Assembly (NCBI GenBank): GCA_017591395.1
Contig: WEDG01000726.1
Location: 141,338 to 205,337 of the forward strand
DNA from: Schistocephalus solidus
Taxonomy: Eukaryota; Platyhelminthes; Cestoda; Diphyllobothriidea; Diphyllobothriidae
Reading direction: 5' to 3'
Length of the DNA: 64,000 nucleotides
How positions within the stretch are numbered: the first letter of the stretch is position 1; each line of letters begins with the position of its first letter. Below the pieces are notes generated by a model that made no database searches, had not been told where the DNA came from, and worked only from the letters and a program-made list of their open reading frames with translations. A program made the translations under genes and the position numbers. This document shows, piece after piece, positions 46,570-57,114 of the stretch.

Positions 46570-47880
46570 CCGGCAGTTCGACCGTCGATTTCGACGAGGT
46601 CCACCGTATGCTCCACACCAGGTGGTGCAGGGACGGTGACTTGCACGGGAATTATTTTTAAGTGATAGTAGCCTTGCGCTGCAGCTACCGCACTCTCTCC
46701 TCCTCCCCCACCTGAGACCGGTGTCAAGACAGAGTCAAGAAGACCGGAGATGGGAGAGGGCGCAGGTGGCTGGCACGGCCGGAGCCGCTCCTGGGCGTGC
46801 CCCCACACCTGGCTCGGATCCCACGGAGTGGGAGTGCCATAAAGGCTACATTAAGAAGGAGCCATTGCAACCTGACTCTCAGTCCGCCAGTCAGCCACTC
46901 CACACAAAAACACACATTGGGCTGACCACGCGGTCCGAGTTATCCCGTCAGTTGGCAACCTTCCAAGCCACGGCTGTTCGCGCACCGTGATAGTTTTAAG
47001 CGCGTCAGATTGTTTATAGTGAGGAACATGCGCTGAGCTGTCGACCTCACTCTCCCCCACTTCACAATCAGACCACTGTCCGAGCCGGTCAGTTGTCTGA
47101 TGCGGAAGCGGGCGCAGCAGCTGGTGACCTCGTCTACGTGTACTACGTACACGACCTGGCCCCCCAAACACAAGCACAAGTATTTCACACAACAGGGGTT
47201 GAACGGCTTTACATCTCACATGTGTGAGATAGCCAGAGGTCACGTTAAGAAGGAGCCATCGCAGCTTCGACATTCAGACCACCAGTCAGCCACTCCCACA
47301 CAACACACATTGGACTAACTGCGAGGTCTGGAGTGTAATTGTCAGTTGGCAACCTTCCAACCGCGGCACTCAACGTTACCGCACTCTCTTCTCCTCCCCA
47401 CCTGAGCCCGGTCTCATGACACAGTCAAGAAGACCGGAGATGGGAGAGGGCACAGGTGGCTGGCGCGGCCGGAGCCGCCCCTTGGCGTGCCACCACACCT
47501 GGCTCGGATCCCACAGAGTGGGGGTGCCATAAAGACCACATTAAGAAAGAGCCATTGCAGCCTGACTCTCAGTCCGCTAGTCAGCCACTCCACGCACAAA
47601 ACACATTGGGCTGACCACGCGGTTCGAGTTATCCCGTCAGTTGGCACGACAGTTCGACCGTCGTAGTCCGACGATGTCCACCGTATGCTCCACACCAGGT
47701 GGTGCAGGGACGGTGACTTGCGCGTGAATTAGGTTTAAGTGATAGTAGCCTTGCGCTGCAGCTACCGCACTCTCCTCCTCCCCACCTGAGCCCGGTGTCA
47801 AGACAGAGTCAAGAAGACTGGAGATGGGAGAGGGCGCAGGGTGGCTGGCGCGCTGGAAAGCCGCTGCCCCTGCGTCAATC
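46570..47880 (+). repeat. Short array of the dispersed repeat (about 2.5 units)
   Basis: A header (AGTTCGACCGTCGATTTCG at 46573) starts a near-full unit through about 47370. A half-unit (47371-47640) is followed by a new header at 47648 (CAGTTCGACCGTCGTAGTCC), and the unit breaks off near 47880 at an AT microsatellite. Header-containing and header-less units therefore occur in tandem, which bridges the single dispersed copies and the long array at 57-64 kb. Confidence 0.88.
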
Positions 47881-48863
47881 TGCCAAACACATATATATAT
47901 ATAGATATATATGAAAGATTGTTTCACACAAGAATGAAGTTGATTACAGGTCGATCGATATAAACAGTGATAGGCTGTCGTGAGGGTGATATCAGAGAGA
48001 ATGAACAGAGATCTGGTCTGATGGTGGTTGATAGAATATGCTGGGATATGTTGGTTGATGGCGTCATCTTCTGTTCTTTTCACAGCAGCATAGAGAGGAT
48101 AAATAGAAACAGCGCATAAAAGGTGGTTATTGGGTACGTGACCACGATAGCCGCTATTTATAAATATTACGCTCAAGTATCGAGGTCAGGGGTCACTTCC
48201 ACGCAGTAAACTACATCATGCCTTTATTTTTTTTTTCGAAGGTTCAGCGATCGCGACAGCCAGTTGTCGCAATCGGGTAGTATGTCTTCGAATAATCGCT
48301 TCATACGACATAGTGGTGCAGCCAAAATATCTTCAGAATCGTTGAATAAAGAAGACGATTAACGCCGAAACGGTTGATAGTTGTTATCTCCGTGAAGTTC
48401 ATTTTGGCGGGTTTGCCCATAGATGACGTTTCATCGATAGTACCGTCAATTGCTTCCGCGAGACCAACGTTGGTTAATGGCGGACGCCCGTGTCGTTGGT
48501 CAGTTGCATTCTCGAGATAAATGAAGAAAGAAATGTCGAAAAGCGCATCGCATTTTTCAGCGCCGTCGTCGAATGAAAGTAAGAGCATTGAGGTATCGAC
48601 ATGGTGAAAATACATTGCTGGGCACAATGCAGAGCAGAGGTTATTCATTCAGCGCGTGAAATTGGAAGCCATACATCGTTTCAATATGGGTGGTCGCATA
48701 TGCGCAAAATCACGGTGATGTTATGATTTATTGTCGTCGGTCAGTTAATATAGCGCAAGCAGCACATCGGCGAATTTTGGGTACGATGAGGTTATGATGC
48801 AGATGAATGCCCGGCATTTACTTTCTCGGTATTTTCATTAATAGATTTCGATATTACGCCTGC
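47881..48863. other. Unassigned segment with AT microsatellite
   Basis: An ATATAT run lies at about 47888-47912. The minus-strand frame 48648-48301 (115 codons) has no recognised domain or splice context. Its end, near GCCGAAACGGTTG (48372-48384), faintly resembles PLE tails. No gene is supported. Confidence 0.35.
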
Positions 48864-48990
48864 CCCGGAGACAAGCCACGAAGCTCATCGACATCCATTA
48901 GATCGTGAATAGCTTGTATAAATAGGCGTTCTTTTTGGCAGATACCGCTGTTACAGCAATGGGGAGGCGCGGTGAAAAGAGCTCGAACGC
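48864..48990 (-). mobile_element. Inverted Penelope fragment at the head of a composite
   Basis: The reverse complement of about 52105-52250 of the PLE downstream: AAGCTCATCG, CCATTAGATCG, TATAAATAGGC and GGTGAAAAGAGCTCGAACGC. It is fused directly to a plus-strand copy at 48991. Such inverted 5' pieces are a known outcome of PLE retrotransposition. Confidence 0.85.
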
Positions 48991-50432
48991 ACGTTTTGTG
49001 ACATGCTCTGGCTCTGCCTTAAGAATTATTATCAATTCGACGGTAAGCATTACCGACAGGTCAAGGGTACTCAATGGGCTCACCGATATCCGGGGCTACT
49101 TGCTGAGCTAGTCTTACAAACGTCTAAGAAGCAGCTGTGATTCAAAACCTCGGGCTGCAATGTGGCTGCGCTACGTGGATGATGATGCCTTCGTGTACAT
49201 TTAACAACTTGCGAAGTGGAACTTGGCTGCATGAAGAGTCTTAATGGTAAGTCTCTGCTATACAATTTCACCCGCGAAGGAGCAACAGGCGACATCCTCC
49301 CATTTCTTTGACGTCATGCAAAGATTGATGTGAGCTGGCCAGTCGCAACCAGCGTCCACAGAAAAGACTGCAAATGCCGAAATAATCCCGAACTAGGAGC
49401 AATCATCCTTGCTGCCCACAAAACGAAGCTGCGTTCGAGCTCTTTTTCACCGCCTCCCGGTACTTTGTAACAGCAGTATCTACTTAAAAAGAACTTGCCT
49501 ATTTATACAAACTATTCCGATCTAATGGATATCCGATGAGCTTCAAAGTGAAAAACTGTCTCCGGAGTCGCAGGCAACCACAATATCAGAGCTCTAATGG
49601 AGAAGTAGTACCGAGGAAATTCGTTTCATTATGCCATACATGCAGGGCATTTCGGAAACGATCGCCCGACAACTAGACCGATTTGGCATCGTCGCTCACA
49701 AGCCAGTCCTCCTGCGGGCAGCACTATCACGTGTTAAAAGATCCCGTACCCAAAGAGCAACAAACCAATGTTATTTACCGCATTCCATGTGCGAATTTGC
49801 TCTTTGCGCTTATGTAGGCCATACAGGCGTCGACGACTCGGGACCCGCATAACGAACACAACTGGCCATCCGCCGACGCGATCCCTTGTCTCTCTGTGTT
49901 TGCGCACGCCGTTGATTGCGACCACCGCTTCAATTGGGAGGGAACGGAAGTGGTCGCCATGGCTAGCACCAAACAGGCACGCAATTCCTCGAAGCTTGCG
50001 ACTCCGGCACAAAACAGTATCAACCGCCACGTCGATCTGGATGCGCATTACGAAGGTCTGCGTGCGGTCCACTGACTTGCGCCCACCGCAAAATCAACAT
50101 TGCTTTAATCCGTGCCCAGCCAAATGTATCCTCGCTGACTCTGCATCTCCCGCCACTGACTTTACATATCATAACTCTAGCACCCTCCCCTTACATGCGA
50201 CAGCTATCGTAACAGGATTCACGGCCCCCAAACCCCCCATGGCGTCAGTCTGTCGATGTAACCTCTCGGCCCCTTAACCCTCCAGCGTGACAATCCCAAC
50301 TCTTACTTCTCATTTCGTCTGACGACGGGTTGGTGTAACCAGCTTGAAAATTCACGAGTAAACCTCGATTTTCCGACGAGCCTTCTTTCTTCATTTATCA
50401 TCTCGGAATGCATACTACCTCAACTATTCAAC
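48991..50432 (+). mobile_element. Partial Penelope-like copy (upstream pseudo-LTR position)
   Basis: Collinear with 51682-53112 of the next copy at high identity, from ACGTTTTGTGACATGCTCTGG to the 3' end CATACTACCTCAACTATTCAA. It contains the RT motif C region (CTACGTGGATGATGATGCC, disrupted) and GIY-YIG coding remnants. It carries many single-base insertions relative to the next copy, which scatter the frame. As a 5'-truncated unit directly ahead of a fuller unit, it occupies the pseudo-LTR place. Confidence 0.85.
50319..50349 (+). ncRNA. Hammerhead-like core in PLE 3' end (copy 1)
   Basis: CTGACGA (50319-50325) and GAAA (50346-50349) flank a GGTT/AACC hairpin. This fits CUGANGA-stem II-GAAA. 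Stem II does not close next to the core as in canonical hammerheads, so the call is tentative. Confidence 0.3.
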
Positions 50433-50471
50433 ATATTTTTTTGGGCGTCAAACGCTTATTCTAACCAGACG

Positions 50472-52772
50472 TTGGGAGAAGTTCTCGCAGAGGAGGCGAC
50501 AACGCTTGAACAACTGAGTTTTCTCCATCGCTGTCGTGATCATGGCATCCTTCCAAAGTCTCTTCGATTTAAAAACCCACACTGCCCAAATGAGGCTGGG
50601 AGATTGCTCGCTCGCAAATACGGATTTCGTGTTCTGAGTGCGATTATATCTGACGTCCACAATCGTCTTCGTCGATTTGAAGCAATTATCTCTGACCTTA
50701 GGTCCCGGTGCGTTTCATCCCTACCTGAAGATATTTTTTTGAAAAACGTACTGCAGCGCATAAATGCCACCACCAAGGATGCTCGTATGAAGAAGCGAGC
50801 CGATCTTCAAGACAAGCTCCAAGCTCTTTCTCCATCCCCTCAACGATAGTACTATGTCTACAAGAGTTGTGAACCTTTCGGAAAAGGAGTCTCACCCCCG
50901 CCGAAACAAGCCTGCTGTCGAAAGCGCATAAGGTTTAGTCATACTGATGCTGCACCTACGAGCTTCTTTAGCCGGCCTTGAATCCCTCCTACTAACCTCA
51001 TCCATCCCTGAGGACATGCGTGCTGATATACGCAGCTGTGCTACTGGCCTCCTCCGAAAAGAAAACCTCAGAAAACCTTGTCAATGGAAGAAGTTAAAGG
51101 GATTACGCTCCCTTAAGTCGGACGACAGTATCGTCGTTGTACCTGCTGACAAAGGTGGTGCTACTGTCATCATGGACAAGATTGACTATGTCAATAAGGC
51201 CAATCAAGCTTTTCATGACAGGGAGGCCTACATCCCCGTTGCTGAAGATCCAACGAAAAACAGGCTGCAAACCGTAAAGAAGAAGGTGCGAATGAGCTCA
51301 CTAGAATGAAACTCTCATAAACCCCGCGACGCTACATTTCAACTCCTCAATGATCCGCGCATTGCACGTGCCTATGGTCTTCCAAAAGATTCACAAAGCG
51401 GACGCACCCTTTGAGGATCATAGTGCCACTCATTGGATCGCCTACTTCATAACCTTGCCAAATGGTTATACAAACGCCTAAAGCACCTAAGTAATGGTTC
51501 ACAGTACAGCATCAGCAACTCGCATGCTTTTCTTCAAAGAATTCAAGGCCTTAATGTAAGTCCTGATGAATGCATTCTATCGTTTGATGTGGTTGCTCTT
51601 TTTCCTCAATACCACATAACCTGGCAATTGAGAGTGTAGCTCGACGTCTAGAAGAAACGCCAATAGACATTCCAACGCAGCACGTTTGTGACATGCTCTG
51701 GCCTGCCTTTAAGAATTATTGTCAATTCGACGGTAAGCATTACCGACAGGTCAAGGGTACCCAATGGGCTCACCGATATCGGGGCTACTTGCCGAGCTAG
51801 TCTTACAACGTCTAGAAGAAGCTGTGATTCAAAACCCTCAGGCCGAAAATGTGGCTTCGCTACGTAGATGATACCTTCGTGGTCATTAACAACTGCGAAG
51901 TGGAACGGCTGCATGAAAGTCTTAATGGTGTCTTCCCTGCTATACAATTCACCCGCGAAGGAGCAACAGGCGACATCCTCCCATTTCTTGACGTCATGGT
52001 GCAAAGATTGAGTGATGGCCAGCTCGCAACCAGCGTCCACAGAAAAGACTCAAATGCCGAAATAATCCTGAACTATGGGAGCAATCATCCTGCTGCCCAC
52101 AAACGAAGCTGCGTTCGAGCTCTTTTTCACCGCGCCTCCCGGTACTGTAACAGCGAGTATCTACTTAAAAAAGAACTTGCCTATTTATACAAACTATTCC
52201 GATCTAATGGATATCCGATGAGCTTCGTGAAAAACTGTCTCCGAAGTCACAGGCAACCACAATATCAGAGCTCTAATGGAGAAGTAGTACCGAGGAAATT
52301 CGTTTCATTGCCATACATGCAGGGCATTTCGGAAACGATCGCCCGACAACTAGTAGACCCGATTTGGTATCTGCATCGCTCACAAGCCAGCGTCCTCCTG
52401 CGGGCAGCACTATCACGTGTTAAAGATCCCGTACCCAAAGAGCAACAAACCAATGTTATTTACCGCATTCCATGTGCGAATTGCTCTGCGCTTATGTAGG
52501 CCATACAGGCCGACGACTCGACCCGCATAAATGAACACAAACTGGCCATCCGCCGACGCGATCCCTTGTCTCTCGTGTTTGCGCACGCCGCTGATTGCGA
52601 CCACCGCTTCAATTGGGAGGGAACGGAAGTGGTCGCCATGGCTAGCACCAAACAGGCACGCGAATTCCTCGAAGCTTGGCACTCCGGCACAAACAGTATC
52701 AACCGCCACGTCGATCTGGATGCGCATTACGAAGGTCTGCGTGCACGGTCCACTGACTTGCGCCCACCTTAA
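50472..52772 (+). pseudogene. Penelope protein (RT plus GIY-YIG), multiply frame-shifted
   Basis: Segments in order: N-terminal domain (50472-50849, with LRFKNPHC and ARKYGFRVLS); SIVVVPADKGGATVIMDK (near 51125-51180); the RT palm with LSFDVVALFP (motif A, near 51580); TPMGSPISGL-type block (near 51760); YVDDTFVV (motif C, near 51862) within the open frame 51849-52499. That frame continues through the linker to NVIYRIPCANCSAL. After a one-base shift come YVGHTG and the GIY-YIG remainder (EFLEAWHSG), to 52772. Breaks lie near 50850-50945, 51305, 51430, 51610, 51840 and 52495. The catalytic DD is intact. Confidence 0.88.
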
Positions 52773-52997
52773 AATCAACATTGCTAATCCGTGCCCAGCC
52801 AAATGTATCCTCGCTGACTCTGCATCTCCCGCCACTTGACTTGCTATCATAACTCTAGCACCCCTCCCTTACATGCGACAGCTATCGTAACAGGATTCAC
52901 GGCCCCCAAAACCCCCATGGCGTCAGTCTCGTCGATGTAACCTCTCGGCCCCTTAACCCTCCAGCGTGACAATCCCAACTCTTACTTCTCATTTCGT

Positions 52998-53028
52998 CTG
53001 ACGACGGGTTGGTGTAACCAGCTTGAAA
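52998..53028 (+). ncRNA. Hammerhead-like core in PLE 3' end (copy 2)
   Basis: The same CTGACGA ... GAAA arrangement as at 50319. The minus copy at 55.3 kb has CTGAAGA with the same spacing, so the two core strands are conserved while N varies. Confidence 0.3.
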
Positions 53029-53109
53029 ATTCACGAGTAAAACCCTCGATTTTCCGACGAGCCTTCTTTCTTCATTTATCATCTCGGAATGCATACTACC
53101 TCAACTATT

Positions 53110-53129
53110 CAATATATATATATATATAC
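53110..53129. repeat. (AT)n at PLE 3' junction
   Basis: A short AT dinucleotide run directly follows the end of the PLE, so it may be the insertion target or an added tail. Confidence 0.85.
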
Positions 53130-53213
53130 AACGGAACATACGTGTTCCTTAACCAAATCGGTGACCCCTACCCTATCATAATTCATATTCCCGATCGCAA
53201 CCGACAAATCACC

Positions 53214-53286
53214 GGGCCCGTGGCTCAATGGTAGAGTGTTACACTCAATTACCAAAGTTCGCGGGTTCGAATCTCGGGTGATCCAC
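53214..53286 (+). tRNA. tRNA-like sequence (tRNA pseudogene or SINE head)
   Basis: TGGCTCAATGG (A box, D arm) and GGGTTCGAATC (B box, T arm) are correctly spaced, and a GCTC/GAGT D stem forms. The acceptor GGGCCC would pair with GGGTCC, but the actual 3' strand is GGGTGATCC, with two extra bases. The anticodon stem (TTACA...) does not pair. It is therefore unlikely to be a working tRNA. It could be a decayed tRNA gene or the pol III head of a SINE. Confidence 0.4.
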
Positions 53287-53742
53287 ACCTGTTATTTTTG
53301 CCGTGAGCACTGAGATGTTGAAGAATAACATGTTTTCAAATTGTTGAATTTTGTCTTTCTCCCATCTGCCTTTTAGGGTTTTAATATGAATAATCTCCAA
53401 ACTATTTATCTCAGCAATGAAGCTGGCAATGAGAATTGAGTAAACAACTTCACTCCACATTTACGAAAGTTTTAGCTAAATAGCAAATGAGACGTTGTCA
53501 GGTGCTTAACATGAAATTACTGTGTTATTTTCAAGCATGATTTCTCCCACATTTTTTTGGGCACGGAAAATAGCCTGTTTAAAGTCAGATAAAGTTCAAA
53601 GTTTGAAAGCCAGCTTCGAATTTCTTTCAGTGCAATAATTGCAATTAAAATTATTCAATACACACTCCCCAAATTAACATAATGCCAATAAATCAGTGAA
53701 GAATAAGAATAGATGTCAGGATCTCTCGCGCGCAGCAGAAGG
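53287..53742. other. No feature recognised
   Basis: AT-rich sequence downstream of the candidate minus-strand gene, possibly its 3' flank. No clear minus-strand AATAAA signal was seen close to the stop. Confidence 0.4.
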
Positions 53743-53847
53743 TTAGTGCATCGATGTCCCTTCCATGTTTTTGCGTGGGTTATAAATGTCTTTGTTCATC
53801 CTTCTCAGTTCTTGGGTTTCCGCATCATTGGGAGGTAGCCTGTCGAT
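53743..53847 (-). CDS. Candidate small protein, terminal exon
   Basis: Minus-strand acceptor TTTTGACTTCATTTCAG ends at 53848, then 34 codons and TAA at 53745-53743, starting on a codon boundary. The peptide begins IDRLPPNDAETQELRRMNKD and ends in a basic stretch (YNPRKNMEG...). Charge and composition look like a real soluble tail. It joins in phase to the exon at 54162-54293 across an intron of about 314 bases, giving 78 residues. I do not recognise the family. Confidence 0.5.
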   Translation of the reverse strand: MDRLPPNDAETQELRRMNKDIYNPRKNMEGTSMH

Positions 53848-54161
53848 CTGAAATGAAGTCAAAATCTTGTAATTCAGATAACCTCAAACGAGTGCACTAG
53901 GAATGAGCACAATTCGAATGTAGTTAATTTTCCTACTTGGAACCGGCAGAAAAACATGCAAATGGCTTAATTTGTAGAATTTCAGGCTTATCTACAATAC
54001 TCGATAATTAAAGAACACGAGAACGAGGGTTTGGTTAGGGCTGGTGGACAATGACTAGTAACTCAGAAATGGTCATCTGAGTCTCCCTTGTTCTTTGTGG
54101 GTCATCTCCTTTCATCTATAATAGTTGGGTATTTGGTTGTCTGCGTTGCTCTAGAACGAAC

Positions 54162-54293
54162 CTTAAAGAAGAGCGTGATGAGCATGCCCGTAGTTCGATT
54201 GCCGATCCCACTTCCGGAATAATAAAAATCCGCCAGCTTTTGCCCTACATAAGCGGCTGAATGTTTATTTCTGATATAAGTTTCTGGAGACAT
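54162..54293 (-). CDS. Candidate small protein, first exon
   Basis: ATG at 54293-54291, then 44 codons ending at a TTTAAG|GTTCGT donor, phase 0. The peptide starts MSPETYIRNKHSAAYVG, continues QKLADFYYSGSGIG and ends with a short hydrophobic stretch GMLITLFFK. A Gly-rich turn before a hydrophobic run suggests a small membrane-associated (perhaps mitochondrial) protein, but this is inference. Upstream in frame there is a stop within 24 bases, so this ATG or an acceptor just before it (CCGTCAAG) is the boundary. An additional 5' exon or trans-splicing cannot be excluded. Confidence 0.5.
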
Positions 54294-55188
54294 TACACTT
54301 GACGGTGGTTTGAATTAGCACCTAGAAGCCTAAATCATGACACGTATGGCGTGATAACATCATCTTTCCCAGTATCTTATTTACTGTCCATCAGTTAGAC
54401 TTTGAAGAAGCATGCTTAGATCGCAGTATCTGTCCGTTGGCTTTCCGCTATGTATATGCATACGCACCTGAATGAAAACTCCTTTCAACGGCTACTTAAA
54501 GTGCAAATTAAATAATTGTTTGCAACAGTTGTAGGAAAACGTCGAACAGGTTCATTTGAGGCATTTTTGTCGACCTTCGAGTTTGCATACGACAGCCGGT
54601 GCCATTGTTGCCTACTATTTTGTTTTAAGTAGACCGTTTATTTAATCTTCGTTTATACAGACGATACCCTCCGTCACGCCAACGATAACGTTCACAACGC
54701 CATGAGGAAGATAAGAAAGGCTGTTTTGGGACAATACCAGTGTAAATCATCACTAACCCGCACGATTTTGTTTAATATCCGAACTGAGTTCTATTGAAAG
54801 TGAACTTATCGACACATCTTTCGCAGCGTTTACAAAAATGCATGGTGGCCCTGGGCTGGTGCAATCCAGAGAGTGACCAGCATACGATATATTGTGATTG
54901 GTGGCTTATAGTACAGCAAAATATTAAAGAGTTTTGAAATCCGAAGCCTGTGCATAGGAAGTATGGACTATGCGCAATTTTCAAGTGCAAAAGACATTAT
55001 TTGCTCCAGCACGTTGGCGTTGATCAACTTCCATTCTTAAACCTCCCTGTATAAAAATTCCCGTTTGTTCAAAAATTGGTCAAATTGAAGGTCTCTTGTA
55101 AGGCACAGCACAGAACTGACTCAGTGATAGTTTTGTGCCAACAGTTTCCAACCTCTAAAATTTTAAGCAACATCTTTGATAAATAGTT
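54294..55188. other. No feature recognised
   Basis: Unique-looking sequence between the candidate small gene and the minus-strand PLE. It would contain the promoter of the small gene. The minus frame 54990-54772 contains a CKRCERC motif but has no splice or homology support. Confidence 0.4.
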
Positions 55189-56690
55189 GAATAGTTGAGG
55201 TAGTGTCCATTCCGAGATGATAAATGAAAAAAGAAGGCTCGTCAAAACATTTAGGTTTACTCGTGAATTTTCAAGCTGGTCACACCAACCCGTCTTCAGA
55301 CGAAATGAGAAGTGAGAGTTGGGATTATCATGCTGGAGGGTTTAGGTGCACAGAGTTTACATCGACAGACTGACGCCATGGGGGGTTGGGGGGCCGTGAA
55401 TCGTGTTACGATAGCTGTCGCATGTAAGGGGAGGGGTGCTAGAGTTATGATAGGAAGTCAAGTGGCGGGAGATGCAGAGCCAGCGAGGTTACACTTGGCT
55501 GGGCACAGATAAGCAGATGTTGATTTTAAGGTGGGCGCAAGTCAGTGGACCGTGCACGCAGACCTTCGTAATGTGCATCCAGATCGATGTGGCAGTTGAT
55601 ACTGTTTGTACTGAAGTGGCAAGCTTCGAGGAATTCGCGTGCATGTTTAGTGCTACCCAATGGCAACCACTTCAGTCCCCTCCCAATTGAAGCGGTGGCC
55701 GCAAGCAACGGCGTGCACAAACACGAAAGACAAGGGATCGCGTCGGTGGATGGCAAGTGTGTGTTCGTTTATGTGTGTCCCGAGTCGTCGGCCTGTATGG
55801 CCTACCTAAGCGCAAGATCAATTTGCACACGGAATGCGGTACATAACATTGGTTTGTTGCTCTTTGGGTACGGGATCTTCAACAGGCGATAGTGCTGCCC
55901 GCAGGGAGGACGCTGGCTTGTGAGCAATGCAGATGCTAAATCGTTTCAATTGTCAGGCGATCGTTTCCGAAATGCCCTGCATGTATGGCAATGAATGAAA
56001 TTTCCTCGGTACTACTTCTCCGGTAGAACTCTGAAATTGGGGTTGCCTGTGATTTCGGGGACAGTTTTTCACGAAGCGCATCGGGTATCTGTTAGATCGG
56101 AATAGTTGGTATCAATAGGCAAACTCTTTTTTAAGTAGATACTCGCCATTACAGAACCGGAAGGCGCGGTGAAAAAGCGCTCGAACGCAGCTTCGTTTGT
56201 GGGCAACAGGATTATTGCTCACATAGTTGAGGATTATTTCGGCATTGGAGTCTTTTCTGTGGACGATGGTTGCGAGTTTGCCATCAAATTAATCTTTGCA
56301 CAGTGACGTCGAGAAACAGGAGGATGTCGCCTGTTCCTCCTTCGCGAGTGAATTGTATAGCGGGGAAGAAACCATTAAGAATTTCATGCAGCCGTTTTAC
56401 TTCGCAGTTCTTAATGACCATGAAGGTATCATCTATGTAGCGGAGCCACATTTTCGGCCTGAGTTTTTGAACCACAGCTTCTTCTAGACGTTGCAGGACT
56501 AGCTCGGCAAGTAGCCCCGATATCGGTGAACCCATTGGAGTACCCTTGACTTTTTGGTAAAGCTAACGATCAAATTGAAAATAATTCTTAAGGCAGAGCC
56601 AGAGCATGTCTAAAACGTGCTGCTTTGGAATGTATATTGGCATTTCTTCTAGATGGTGAGCTACGCTCTCAATTGCCAGTTTATCTATGA
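55189..56690 (-). mobile_element. Penelope-like element, 5'-truncated, minus strand
   Basis: The reverse complement of about 51612-53112 of the PLE at 50.4-53.1 kb. The 3' end lies at 55189 (GAATAGTTGAGGTAGTG). The frame 56535-56284 gives MGSPISGLLAELVLQR and the catalytic YIDDTF. GIY-YIG remnants lie near 55700-55860. It breaks off inside the RT at CTCTCAATTGCCAGTTTATC (56667-56686), a few bases before the satellite array begins. Confidence 0.88.
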
Positions 56691-56705
56691 TCTACACACG
56701 TACAC

Positions 56706-57114
56706 GATAGTTCGACCGTCGATTTCGACGATGCCCACCGTATGCTCCATGGAAGGGTAGGGCAGTGACGGTGACTTGCGCGTGAATTAGCTTTAAGTGA
56801 TAGTATCCTTGCGCTGCAGCTACCGCACTCTCTCCTCCTCCCCCACCTGAACCCGGTGTCAAGACAGAGTCAAGAAGACCAGAGATGGGAGAGAGCGTAG
56901 GTGGCTGGCACGACCGGAGCCGCCTCTAGGTGTACCACCACACCTGATTCGGATCACACGGAGTGGGAGTGCCATAAACGCCATACATTAAGAAGGAGCC
57001 ATCGCAGCCTGACTCTCAGACCACCAGTCAGCCACTCCACACACCACACATTGGACTAACTGCGAGGTCTGAGTGTAATTGTCAGTTGGCAACCTTCTAA
57101 CCGCGACACTTAAC
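56706..57114 (+). repeat. First, chimeric unit of the satellite array (with header)
   Basis: It carries the header (GATAGTTCGACCGTCG, 56706) seen in dispersed copies and absent from the later monomers. It runs through the first half-unit to GAGTGCCATAAACGCC. It then continues as the second half-unit (GGAGCCATCGCAGCCTG, TTGGACTAACTGCGAGG, CCGCGACACTTAACG). About 400 bases between the two half-unit joints are missing, as expected from exchange between the related halves. Confidence 0.8.

Larger units (their letters stand above)
50433..53112 (+). mobile_element. Near full-length Penelope-like element
   Basis: About 2.7 kb from just after the 3' end of the upstream copy to its own 3' end (CTCAACTATTCAA followed by an AT run). 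It encodes N-terminal domain, RT, linker and GIY-YIG in order, but in several frames. The same 3' terminal block (TTCATTTATCATCTCGGAATG) closes both tandem copies, and the minus copy at 55189 carries the same end. Confidence 0.9.

Noticed and set aside
53743..54293. Identification of the small candidate gene as MIC10 or COX14
   Set aside because: Only short resemblance (a Gly-rich turn with a hydrophobic run, or a KLAD-like piece). The second exon does not match either family and the hydrophobic segment is too short.
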